From NCBI GenBank assembly GCA_009835005.1, contig WTFG01000009.1, forward strand, positions 36,258 to 100,257: a DNA stretch of 64,000 bases. The letters run 5' to 3'. Position 1 is the first letter of the stretch. Each line of letters begins with the position of its first letter. This DNA is from Flavobacteriaceae bacterium Ap0902. Lineage in GTDB: Bacteria > Bacteroidota > Bacteroidia > Flavobacteriales > Weeksellaceae. Position numbers and translations under genes: made by a program. This document shows, in pieces, positions 1 to 8,323 of the stretch. Below the pieces are notes generated by a model, which searched no databases, was not told the DNA's origin, and worked only from the letters and a program-made list of their open reading frames with translations.

Positions 1-1017
1 TTTATAAGAAAAATTATATACTCCGCCCTACCAATTCTGATATTATTAGTAGGCATAAACTATATCGGAGATGCTGCAAAGATTTTCAACAAAAAATATG
101 AAAAAGAAATTTCAAAAATTATATTAGACGGAAACTTTGTAACGAATATTACAAATTACGATGATCGAATTCTTCAGAGGGAATTAATTAAAGGCATGAG
201 TCAACCTCCTCAATTACTGATTTTGGGGTCTAGTCGAACAATGCTCATTAACTCTTCTTATTTTTCGAATCAAAATATATTCAATAATTCAGTATCTGGT
301 GCAAGTATGGAGGATATAGTGGCAATATTAAATATTTATAAAACGTATCACCATTCGTACCCTAGTAAAATAATTATCGGCATTGATCCATGGCTATTTA
401 ATGAAAATAATGGTCAGAATAGATGGAAATCTATCGCATCATTTTATGAGCCAAGAGATAGGATAAATATAAATTCGCTATATAAGTACAAACAATTATT
501 ATCCCTGTCGTATTTCCAAGCATCACTAAAAACATTACCTGATGTCCTAGCTAAGAATTCTAGACCATTAATTACAAAAATTAAATATAACCAGACAAAT
601 ACAAAATTAAATGATGGATCACTAGTATATGGTGAATCATTTCGAAACGCAACACAGAATGACATTGATGCCAAAATAGATCATTTTATCATTGGTAATA
701 TATACAGTTTAGGAAATTTTAATGTCATATCAGAAAAATTATGGTCAGAATTTGAATCTCTTGTGAAAAATTTAAAAACTAGCAATGTTCAAGTAGAATT
801 CTTTTTAGCACCCTATCCTCCAAAAGTTTATGACAAAGTTTCTATTGACTACCCTAACGTATTAAAAACTGAAAGTCAAATAGAAGAATTTGCTATGAAT
901 AATAAAATAAAAATTTATGGAACTTTTAATCCATATAAACTAGGATTTGACAACACATATTTTTATGATGGGATGCACTGTAAAGAGAATGGAATTAGAG
1001 AAATCTTAAATAACTAA
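1..1017 (+). CDS. Membrane-anchored SGNH-fold protein (DltD/AlgX-like), 5' end outside window
   Basis: The reading frame is open from base 1, so the start lies before the window; the first in-frame ATG (196) is internal. The visible part begins with a hydrophobic segment (about residues 5-25), followed by a domain with SGNH-hydrolase landmarks: LILGSSR (block I, with the candidate catalytic Ser), a Gly-containing NSVSGAS segment (block II) and YFYDGMHC near the C-terminus, which gives the D-x-x-H of block V. This order is typical of extracytoplasmic DltD/AlgJ-like proteins that work with MBOAT acyltransferases in O-acylation of surface polymers. That role is inferred, because the partner gene is outside the window. 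The gene ends 4 bases before the convergent cysN stop. Confidence is good for the fold and low for the substrate. Confidence 0.7.
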   Translation, partial: FIRKIIYSALPILILLVGINYIGDAAKIFNKKYEKEISKIILDGNFVTNITNYDDRILQRELIKGMSQPPQLLILGSSRTMLINSSYFSNQNIFNNSVSGASMEDIVAILNIYKTYHHSYPSKIIIGIDPWLFNENNGQNRWKSIASFYEPRDRININSLYKYKQLLSLSYFQASLKTLPDVLAKNSRPLITKIKYNQTNTKLNDGSLVYGESFRNATQNDIDAKIDHFIIGNIYSLGNFNVISEKLWSEFESLVKNLKTSNVQVEFFLAPYPPKVYDKVSIDYPNVLKTESQIEEFAMNNKIKIYGTFNPYKLGFDNTYFYDGMHCKENGIREILNN

Positions 1018-1021
1018 ACCC

Positions 1022-2278
1022 CTAATTAATCATCCCTGCTGCCACCGTTTCATTGGTGTCAATATCAATAAGAATGAGTGATCCAGTGATTCTATTTTGA
1101 CTATATTTATCTATAAAGAGGGGTTGCGTGGTTCTTAGTCTTACCCTTGCGATATCATTGATATTTAAAGTTTTGTCATCTTCTATCTTATGCAACGTAT
1201 TCACATCTACTTTATAGATAATTTCTTTGATGATGGCTTTTACCTCATGGGTTGTATGTTTTAAATAAAATTTAGCACTAGGCAATGGGGATGCTTTATT
1301 AAACCAGCAAAGCATGACATCAATATCCTGTGTTTGAGTGGGTTTATTATTCACTTTTACAATCATATCCCCTCTGCTTACATCAATATCATCCTCCAAG
1401 GTTAGCGTTACAGACATAGGTGGAAAAGCCTCTTCTAATTCCCCATCTAAGGTATCAATAGATTTAATTTTAGATTCAAAACCAGAAGGCAACACCACAA
1501 TATCATCTTGTACGCGGACAGTCCCACTCGCTACCCTACCTGCATAGCCCCTAAAATCATGGAATGCATCAGAATGCGGTCTTATAATATGCTGCACAGG
1601 AAAGCGCATATCTATAAAATTCCTGTCACTAGAGATATGAATAGTCTCTAGCATATTCATAAGCGGTCTACCCTCAAACCATGGCATATTGTTACTGCGC
1701 TTCACCACATTATCGCCATGCAATGCAGAAATGGGTATATACCGAACATCCTTCACTGTGAGTTTGGCAGAGAATTCCTCATATTGTTCTACCACTTCAT
1801 TAAAGGCTTCCTCGCTATAATCCACTAAATCCATTTTATTTACGCAGACAATGACATGTGGAATTTGCAAAAGTGACGCAATGAATGAATGCCGTTTGGT
1901 CTGTTCTATGATACCATCTCTCACATCAACTAAAATCAATGCTAAATTAGCAGTAGAAGCACCTGTGACCATGTTTCTGGTATATTGAATATGTCCAGGG
2001 GTATCTGCAATGATAAAAGCTCTCTTGGGTGTAGAGAAGTATCTATAAGCCACATCTATGGTGATACCCTGTGCACGTTCATCTTTTAATCCATCTGTAA
2101 ATAGGGACAAATCAATATGATCCAATCCTCTTTTCTTAGAAGAAGATTTTATAGCATTCAACTGATCCTGAAAAATTGATTTGGAATCATATAACAGCCT
2201 TCCAATCAAAGTACTTTTACCGTTGTCTACACTACCAGCGGTAATAAATCGCAATAAATCTCTCTTCTTATTATTCAT
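1022..2278 (-). CDS. cysN: Sulfate adenylyltransferase large subunit, GTPase CysN
   Basis: Cytoplasmic GTPase subunit that drives ATP sulfurylase (sulfate + ATP to adenosine 5'-phosphosulfate) with CysD. Translation-factor GTPase motifs are present: the P-loop GSVDNGKST (residues 15-23), DTPGH (92-96) and NKMD (147-150), followed by the two beta-barrel domains. The 418-residue length is shorter than the enterobacterial protein and fits the CysN-only form without a fused kinase; the kinase is the separate cysC gene upstream. It starts with ATG 38 bases after cysD and is the last gene of cysQ-cysC-cysD-cysN. Its TAG stop almost touches the stop of the convergent SGNH gene, with no visible terminator. 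Confidence 0.95.
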   Translation of the reverse strand: MNNKKRDLLRFITAGSVDNGKSTLIGRLLYDSKSIFQDQLNAIKSSSKKRGLDHIDLSLFTDGLKDERAQGITIDVAYRYFSTPKRAFIIADTPGHIQYTRNMVTGASTANLALILVDVRDGIIEQTKRHSFIASLLQIPHVIVCVNKMDLVDYSEEAFNEVVEQYEEFSAKLTVKDVRYIPISALHGDNVVKRSNNMPWFEGRPLMNMLETIHISSDRNFIDMRFPVQHIIRPHSDAFHDFRGYAGRVASGTVRVQDDIVVLPSGFESKIKSIDTLDGELEEAFPPMSVTLTLEDDIDVSRGDMIVKVNNKPTQTQDIDVMLCWFNKASPLPSAKFYLKHTTHEVKAIIKEIIYKVDVNTLHKIEDDKTLNINDIARVRLRTTQPLFIDKYSQNRITGSLILIDIDTNETVAAGMIN

Positions 2279-2316
2279 CTTCCCTGATTCTATTGAATAG
2301 TAAACTGGCAGATAGA

Positions 2317-3219
2317 TTAAAAATATCCATCTCTCTTTCTGTCCTCCATTGCGGTTTCCCCTCTTTTATCATCTGCTCTATGCCCACGTTCTGTAGTAGT
2401 TATAGCAGAAATTTCTTGGATAACCTCTTCTACCGTATGCGCATCAGACTCAATACCTCCCGTTATGGTAATATCCCCTAAAGTTCTAAATCTGATTTTT
2501 TTGTTTATCAAAGATTCTCCATTTCTTAAAGTTAAAAATTTTGAATCTGGTATCCATGAATTATTTCGCCAAAGCACCTTTCTATGATGGGCAAAATACA
2601 AGGATGGTAATTCAATTTTTTCTGCTGCAATATAATTCCAAATATCTAATTCCGTCCAATTAGATATAGGAAAAATCCTAAAATGTTCTCCCTGTTTTTT
2701 GCGTCCATTAAAGAGCGTCCAAAGTTCTGGTCTTTGATTTCTGGGATTCCATTGGCCAAACTCATCTCTATGAGAGAAAAACCGCTCTTTGGCTCTGGAT
2801 TTCTCCTCATCCCTTCTACCACCACCAATGGCAGCATCAAATCCATGTTCTTCTATGGTATCCAGCAAAGTAGTAGATTGCAAAACATTTCTGCTTGCAT
2901 AAATTCCTGTTTCCTCTCTCACCCTGCCCTCATCTATTGATTTCTGAACAGAACCCACTATTAATTCTATATCTAAATCATCTACTATTTGATCTCTAAA
3001 TTCAATCGTCTCTGGAAAATTATGCCCAGTATCTATATGAATTAAAGGAAAGGGAATTTTGGCAGGATAAAAAGCTTTTTTGGCCAAATGAATAAGTACG
3101 GTAGAGTCTTTACCTCCAGAGAACAAAATAGCAGGCTTATCAAATTGAGCATACACTTCCCGAAAGACATAAATAGCCTCTGCTTCTAATTCTTTTAAAT
3201 GAGATAATTTATAACGCAT
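2317..3219 (-). CDS. cysD: Sulfate adenylyltransferase small subunit CysD
   Basis: ATP pyrophosphatase-family subunit of ATP sulfurylase; it adenylates sulfate in complex with CysN. The PP-loop SGGKDST is at residues 34-40, followed by the LIHIDTGHNFPET segment typical of the PAPS reductase/CysD fold. The C-terminus (RGHRADDKRGETAMEDRKRD) matches the conserved CysD tail. At 300 residues it has the usual family length. ATG start, 9 bases after the cysC stop. Part of the PAPS-producing operon; no cysH (PAPS reductase) is visible next to it. Confidence 0.96.
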   Translation of the reverse strand: MRYKLSHLKELEAEAIYVFREVYAQFDKPAILFSGGKDSTVLIHLAKKAFYPAKIPFPLIHIDTGHNFPETIEFRDQIVDDLDIELIVGSVQKSIDEGRVREETGIYASRNVLQSTTLLDTIEEHGFDAAIGGGRRDEEKSRAKERFFSHRDEFGQWNPRNQRPELWTLFNGRKKQGEHFRIFPISNWTELDIWNYIAAEKIELPSLYFAHHRKVLWRNNSWIPDSKFLTLRNGESLINKKIRFRTLGDITITGGIESDAHTVEEVIQEISAITTTERGHRADDKRGETAMEDRKRDGYF

Positions 3220-3228
3220 ACCACAGAT

Positions 3229-3840
3229 TTACTTCTCCAGTTTAATCTTTTGCAAAACTAAGGCTAAAAGATCTTGAACACATTGATTTTTGCTCATTTC
3301 TGCTGTTTTTAAAATTAAATCTGCCTTTTTGGGTTTTTCATAAGGGGCAGATATACCAGTGAACTGATGAATTTCTCCCCTTCTGGCTTTTGCATATAAA
3401 CCTTTAACATCACGCTGCTCACAAACTTCTATAGGACAATCCACAAATATGGTTATAAAATCATCTTTTCCAATGATGGATTGGACCATTTCTCTATCCT
3501 TTTCTAAGGGCGATATAAAGGCGGCTAAGACTACGAGCCCAGCATCTATAAAGAGTTTTGAAACCTCTGCCACTCTTCTCAGGTTTTCTTGGCGGTCTTC
3601 TGGGCTAAATCCCAAACCTTGATTCAATCCTAAACGCAAATTATCGCCGTCTAGCACATACGTCTTAATCCCTTGATGAAACAAAACTTCCTCTAACCGA
3701 TTGCCCAAAGTAGATTTACCAGAACCAGAATATCCAGTCAACCAAAACACCTTGGCTCTATGCCCGTATGTAGCTTCTCTATCTGTTCTCGTGATTTTAA
3801 AATCCTGATTAATTATATTTTCTGAACTATTATCTGACAA
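3229..3840 (-). CDS. cysC: Adenylylsulfate kinase CysC
   Basis: Phosphorylates adenosine 5'-phosphosulfate to PAPS. The Walker A motif GYSGSGKST (residues 36-44), LDGDNLRLGLNQGLGFS and FVDCPIEVCEQRDVKGLY are diagnostic for the family. No in-frame ATG exists between the upstream cysQ stop and the kinase domain, so the most likely start is TTG at 3840, with an AAAGGA tract a few bases upstream that could serve as a Shine-Dalgarno sequence, rare in this lineage. ATT at 3843 is the only other nearby candidate. Twelve bases separate it from cysQ. The length of 203 residues is normal for a stand-alone kinase. Confidence 0.93.
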   Translation of the reverse strand: MSDNSSENIINQDFKITRTDREATYGHRAKVFWLTGYSGSGKSTLGNRLEEVLFHQGIKTYVLDGDNLRLGLNQGLGFSPEDRQENLRRVAEVSKLFIDAGLVVLAAFISPLEKDREMVQSIIGKDDFITIFVDCPIEVCEQRDVKGLYAKARRGEIHQFTGISAPYEKPKKADLILKTAEMSKNQCVQDLLALVLQKIKLEK

Positions 3841-3852
3841 AATATTCCTTTT

Positions 3853-4683
3853 TTAAATATGCAATGATGCTATAATTGAACCAAACCTATCTCCCACTAC
3901 AAAAGATGGATTCAATAAGTTTTCTTTGTTATACTCTAAAGTACCGCCTGTGTCCACATTTAAAACCTCGACACCTGCTGCATTACAAATCGCATGCCCA
4001 GCAGCCACATCCCATTCCATGGTGGGTGCAAATCGGGGATAAACATCCGCTTTTCCTTCTGCCACCATACAAACCTTTAAAGAACTTCCTGCGGCAATGG
4101 TTTCAACCGAATTGATAGTCTTATCTTCTTTAATCTGGTTAATAAATATTTCTGTCTCTTTAGATAAATGAGAACGACTCACCACTACCACTATGTCGCT
4201 GGTGGTTTTTTTTGGTTTTAAAGATACTTTGGCTGCTAAATTAAGTTCAGAAAAATTAGAAATATTTTCCACTTTAAATGCACCCTGGTGTGTTCCGTAG
4301 AATAGTTCTCTCTTGACAGGAACGTAGATTACGCCTAATACAGGATTTCCATTTTTTATTAAAGCAATATTCACTGTGAATTCATCATTTTTCTTAATAA
4401 ACTCTTTGGTCCCATCCAGAGGATCTACAAGCCAAAAAGTATCCCAATGTTTCCGCTCAAAATAAGGTAATAATTGATTTTCCTCACTTATTATAGGGAT
4501 GCCTGTAGTATGAAGATAAGACATAATCATCTTGTTAGCAGATGCATCCGCCAAAGTCAAGGGGGAGGTATCTTCTTTGAAATTTACCTCAAAATCTGTA
4601 TGATAAATTTCTAAAATACGCTTCCCAGCCTCAAAGGATGCTTTCTGTGCCACTTTTAATAAATCCGCAAGTTTATCCGTCAA
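3853..4683 (-). CDS. cysQ: 3'(2'),5'-bisphosphate nucleotidase CysQ
   Basis: Inositol-monophosphatase-fold, Mg-dependent phosphatase that removes the 3'-phosphate of PAP, the by-product of PAPS use. Motifs: DPLDGT (residues 87-92, metal binding) preceded by SEEN (67-70), and WDVAAGHAICNAAG near the C-terminus. At 276 residues it is the usual length. Alignment with the family requires a start close to the first visible residues, but no ATG is there, so TTG at 4683 is the likely start. A TAAAGATA box (TATCTTTA on the minus strand, 4702-4709) gives a leader of about a dozen bases. It appears to be the first gene of the cysQ-cysC-cysD-cysN unit. PAP removal next to PAPS synthesis suits a sulfotransferase or reductive pathway. 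Confidence 0.92.
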   Translation of the reverse strand: MTDKLADLLKVAQKASFEAGKRILEIYHTDFEVNFKEDTSPLTLADASANKMIMSYLHTTGIPIISEENQLLPYFERKHWDTFWLVDPLDGTKEFIKKNDEFTVNIALIKNGNPVLGVIYVPVKRELFYGTHQGAFKVENISNFSELNLAAKVSLKPKKTTSDIVVVVSRSHLSKETEIFINQIKEDKTINSVETIAAGSSLKVCMVAEGKADVYPRFAPTMEWDVAAGHAICNAAGVEVLNVDTGGTLEYNKENLLNPSFVVGDRFGSIIASLHI

Positions 4684-4778
4684 TTTGTTTAAGTTTAAAT
4701 GTAAAGATAAAACCTTTAATTTATCTAAAGAAAATTCCCTCTCTAAGCTATAAAATTAAGTTTAGTTAAAAATTAAGC

Positions 4779-7700
4779 TTAATTCGTTCTCGCTTCTTCC
4801 AGCTTTTGTTCATACTTCTCTCCATTTTTGCCATAACGCACACGGAATTTTAATCTATTGATTAAATATTGCATCACAGGCACAATCACCAAGGTTAAAA
4901 AAGTGGCGAAAATTAAACCATAAATCACAGTTTTGGCTAATGGACCCCAGAATATGGAGTTATCTCCACCCATATAAATATCTGGATCATAATTAGCTAA
5001 TAATTCTTCAAAATCAATATTCAACCCAATGGCTAGCGGAACCAATCCCAATACGGTAGTAATTGCTGTAAGTAATACAGGACGCAATCTGGATGCTCCG
5101 CCATTGACCATAGACTCTTTCATTTCATCCACAGGCAACATCATGTTTTCTGGCAGATTAAATTTCTTCTTCTTTCTATCTAATAGTAATTGCGTATAAT
5201 CTATTAGCACAATGGCATTGTTCACCACAATACCAGCCAGCGAAATTATCCCCATCATGGTCATCATAATGATAAAATCATCTCCATTAACGATTAAACC
5301 AAGGAAAACTCCAATAAAACTAAGCACCACGGCAGACATAATGATAAACGGTTTAGAAACCGAATTAAATTGAGCTACAATAATTAATAAAATCCCTGCA
5401 ATCGCAATGAGCAAGGCAGACATTAAAAAGCTCATGTTTTCTGCTTGTTCTTCTTGTTCACCCGTAAATTGATACGTCATCCCTTTAGGTAATTGATAAC
5501 CAGAATTCTCTAATTTTTGCTTGATCTGATTGACTGTTTCCGTTGGATTATAATCACTTAATACATTGGAGTAAATAGTAATCGTACGTTCAAAATCTTG
5601 GCGTCTAATCTTATTAAATTGTTTGACTTTAGAATTAGAAGTAATCGCAGCAATTGGAATTTGCATAATCTGCCCATTCGCGGGATTGGTATAAGTAATC
5701 GGTTGATTAAATACCGTATTCTCATTGTACCGCTGCTCTTCATTTAACCTAATATTGATAGGATAATCATCATCATCTCCCTCTGGTCTATACCTTGAAA
5801 CCTCATAACCATAGATAGATTGGCGCAGTGTCCCACCTACCATTTGATTGGTGACTCCCATAGCACCGGCTAATTGACGGTTCACTTCTACCCTTAATTC
5901 TGGAATATCTCTAGACACATCAATCTTTAACTCCTCTAGACCCCGAATACCCGATTCTTCTATAAAAGCCAGCATTTTTTCTGCCTCATCCATCATTTCT
6001 TGGTAATCCTCTCCTCTAATTTCAATATTCACGGGGTATCCTGCTGGAGGACCCACATTGTCTTTTTCCACCGTTATGGAAGCGCCTGCATGACCTCTAA
6101 CTGCCATTCTGATTTCTTCTAAAAACTCTTGACTATCTACTCCTCTACGGAATTTATATTCTCTAAGGGATACCGTTACCTTTCCTTTATGCGGAATCTC
6201 CGCAGATGAGCCTGCATCTGTTTGTGGATTACCTGCTCCTTCTCCTACTTGGGAAATACTGGATTCCACCATGTAATTGTAATCCTCTCCGTCTTCTTTA
6301 ACTACATAATTATCTATAACTTCTCTTACCTCTTGCTCTACTTCTTGAGTCAATCGATTGGTTTTTTCTATATCTGTTCCTTCTGGATATTCTATATAAA
6401 CAATCACTTGATTGGGCGCATTCTCTGGGAAAAACAAAACTTTAGGTTTTACAATAGTTAAGAGAACAATGCTTGCCATGAATAAAACAATCATTCCTAT
6501 CATTAACCAGATAGGATTTTTGCCTTTTAATCCCCAACTCAAGAAATTTCTATACTTATCCTCTAACCACGGCAAACCTTGGTCTTGAAACCAAATACTC
6601 AAAGGGTATAACACCAATTCATAAACCCAAATCATAATGCCAAAGAAAATTCCTAGATTTCCAAACACACGCAAAACCGTGTAATCCCAAACATATCCAG
6701 ATACCACTAGCATAATGCCTAAAACGATTAGAATAGTAGATGAAATAACCATCTTACGCTTGTTTGGTTCTTTTTTATCTTCTGATTCCGTATGCATAAA
6801 TTCAGACGTAATCATGGAGTTAATGATTAATGCTACAAATAAAGAGGAACCTAATACAACAGATAAAGTCATAGGGAAAATCATCATAAACTTACCCATG
6901 GTTCCTGGCCATAAAGCAAGGGGCGAGAAAGCTGCTAGCGTAGTCGCTGTAGAGGCAATAATAGGCCATGCAATCTCTCCAACTCCTTGAATAGCGGCCT
7001 GTTTTCTACTATATCCTGCGTTCATCAAAGAATATACATTCTCCACCACCACAATACCATTATCCACCAACATACCAAGCCCCATTACCAGTCCAAATAA
7101 AACCATGGTATTCAAAGTAACGCCCATAAATTGAAGAATCATTAGAGACATGAGCATAGATAAAGGAATAGCCATCCCCACAAAACTTGCGTTTCTTAAT
7201 CCTAAGAAAAACAATAAAACACCAACCACCAGAATAACCCCAAATATAATGTTGTTAATCAAATCTTTCACCTGATTCTCTGTTTTAGGCGCCTGATTAT
7301 TGGTGATGGTCACATGTACATCGGTAGGCAGATATTCCATTTTGGCATTATCTATCAAGTTTTCTACCTCTGTGATAGCAGCTATCATATTCTCTCCACT
7401 ACGCTTTTTGATGTCCATCATGATTACTGGTTCTCCAGCAGCACGTGCATAAGTGGTCTTATCTTGTTCTCTGAAATTAATCTCTGCGATATCTCCCAGA
7501 TAAGTCACACCCCCTCTTTCTTTGACAGAAATTAAAGCCAATTCCTGTGGATCCATGATTTCACCCACAACACGGATGTTTAATCTTTGGTCATTGTTAA
7601 TAATATTACCTCCAGAAATTGTTTTGTTATCACCAGAAATGGATTGAGCGATGTCATTAAAACTCACTTGAGCAGCAGCCATTTTATGAACATCTAATGC

Positions 7701-8321
7701 TACTTCAACTTCCTTGTCATTGACCCCGCGGATGGGCGCTTCTTTGATGGCTTGTAACGATTCAAAATCATCCTGTAATTCTTCTGCAAAATCTTTTAAT
7801 TGCTGTAAAGTATAATTTCCCGTAATGTTAATATTGGCAATCGGAAATTCCTCTGCGATATTTAAATCAAAAACATTAGGCTCCACTTTAGCACCTGTAT
7901 CTAACGTAGGCCAGTTAGCATCTGCTTTGACTAAATCTACCTTGTCCTTCACATCGATTTTGGCTTCTTCTAGGGTCACATCATCTGTAAACTCTACAAT
8001 CGTCATCCCATAATCATTAAAAGAAATGGATTCTACATCTTTAATCCCAGAAATCCCTTGAATTTCTTCTTCTATAGGTTCTGTGATAAATTTCTCTACA
8101 TCCTCTGCCGTATTTCCTGGATATACAGAAGATATATAAATCTTATTCTCTATGACTTCTGGAAATGACTCTCTAGGCATAGATATAAAAGCCATGGTAC
8201 CACCCACCATAATAATGAGCATAATCACATAAACAGTGATTTTATTTTGAATCGCCCATGTAGAAATAGAAAAACTTTTGTCATTTTCTGCTGTAACAGG
8301 CGCTTTTTTATCTTGATTCAT
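4779..8321 (-). CDS. RND efflux transporter, inner-membrane pump subunit
   Basis: Proton-driven exporter of the HAE/AcrB superfamily, acting with the adaptor and outer-membrane factor encoded just upstream. It has the RND arrangement: TM1 near residues 29-47, a large periplasmic loop, TM2-6 (about 355-505), TM7 from about 604, a second loop, then TM8-12. At 1180 residues it is longer than AcrB (about 1050). The excess includes residues 510-590, which hold two additional hydrophobic segments (about 524-544 and 553-577) between TM6 and TM7. In TM4 the motif is GMLVDNGIVVVEN, so only one of AcrB's two aspartates is present, and TM10 reads GIVVNNAIVLID with no AcrB-type lysine. The start is 2 bases after the adaptor stop. 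Substrate unknown. Confidence 0.93.
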   Translation of the reverse strand: MNQDKKAPVTAENDKSFSISTWAIQNKITVYVIMLIIMVGGTMAFISMPRESFPEVIENKIYISSVYPGNTAEDVEKFITEPIEEEIQGISGIKDVESISFNDYGMTIVEFTDDVTLEEAKIDVKDKVDLVKADANWPTLDTGAKVEPNVFDLNIAEEFPIANINITGNYTLQQLKDFAEELQDDFESLQAIKEAPIRGVNDKEVEVALDVHKMAAAQVSFNDIAQSISGDNKTISGGNIINNDQRLNIRVVGEIMDPQELALISVKERGGVTYLGDIAEINFREQDKTTYARAAGEPVIMMDIKKRSGENMIAAITEVENLIDNAKMEYLPTDVHVTITNNQAPKTENQVKDLINNIIFGVILVVGVLLFFLGLRNASFVGMAIPLSMLMSLMILQFMGVTLNTMVLFGLVMGLGMLVDNGIVVVENVYSLMNAGYSRKQAAIQGVGEIAWPIIASTATTLAAFSPLALWPGTMGKFMMIFPMTLSVVLGSSLFVALIINSMITSEFMHTESEDKKEPNKRKMVISSTILIVLGIMLVVSGYVWDYTVLRVFGNLGIFFGIMIWVYELVLYPLSIWFQDQGLPWLEDKYRNFLSWGLKGKNPIWLMIGMIVLFMASIVLLTIVKPKVLFFPENAPNQVIVYIEYPEGTDIEKTNRLTQEVEQEVREVIDNYVVKEDGEDYNYMVESSISQVGEGAGNPQTDAGSSAEIPHKGKVTVSLREYKFRRGVDSQEFLEEIRMAVRGHAGASITVEKDNVGPPAGYPVNIEIRGEDYQEMMDEAEKMLAFIEESGIRGLEELKIDVSRDIPELRVEVNRQLAGAMGVTNQMVGGTLRQSIYGYEVSRYRPEGDDDDYPINIRLNEEQRYNENTVFNQPITYTNPANGQIMQIPIAAITSNSKVKQFNKIRRQDFERTITIYSNVLSDYNPTETVNQIKQKLENSGYQLPKGMTYQFTGEQEEQAENMSFLMSALLIAIAGILLIIVAQFNSVSKPFIIMSAVVLSFIGVFLGLIVNGDDFIIMMTMMGIISLAGIVVNNAIVLIDYTQLLLDRKKKKFNLPENMMLPVDEMKESMVNGGASRLRPVLLTAITTVLGLVPLAIGLNIDFEELLANYDPDIYMGGDNSIFWGPLAKTVIYGLIFATFLTLVIVPVMQYLINRLKFRVRYGKNGEKYEQKLEEARTN

Positions 8322-8323
8322 GT

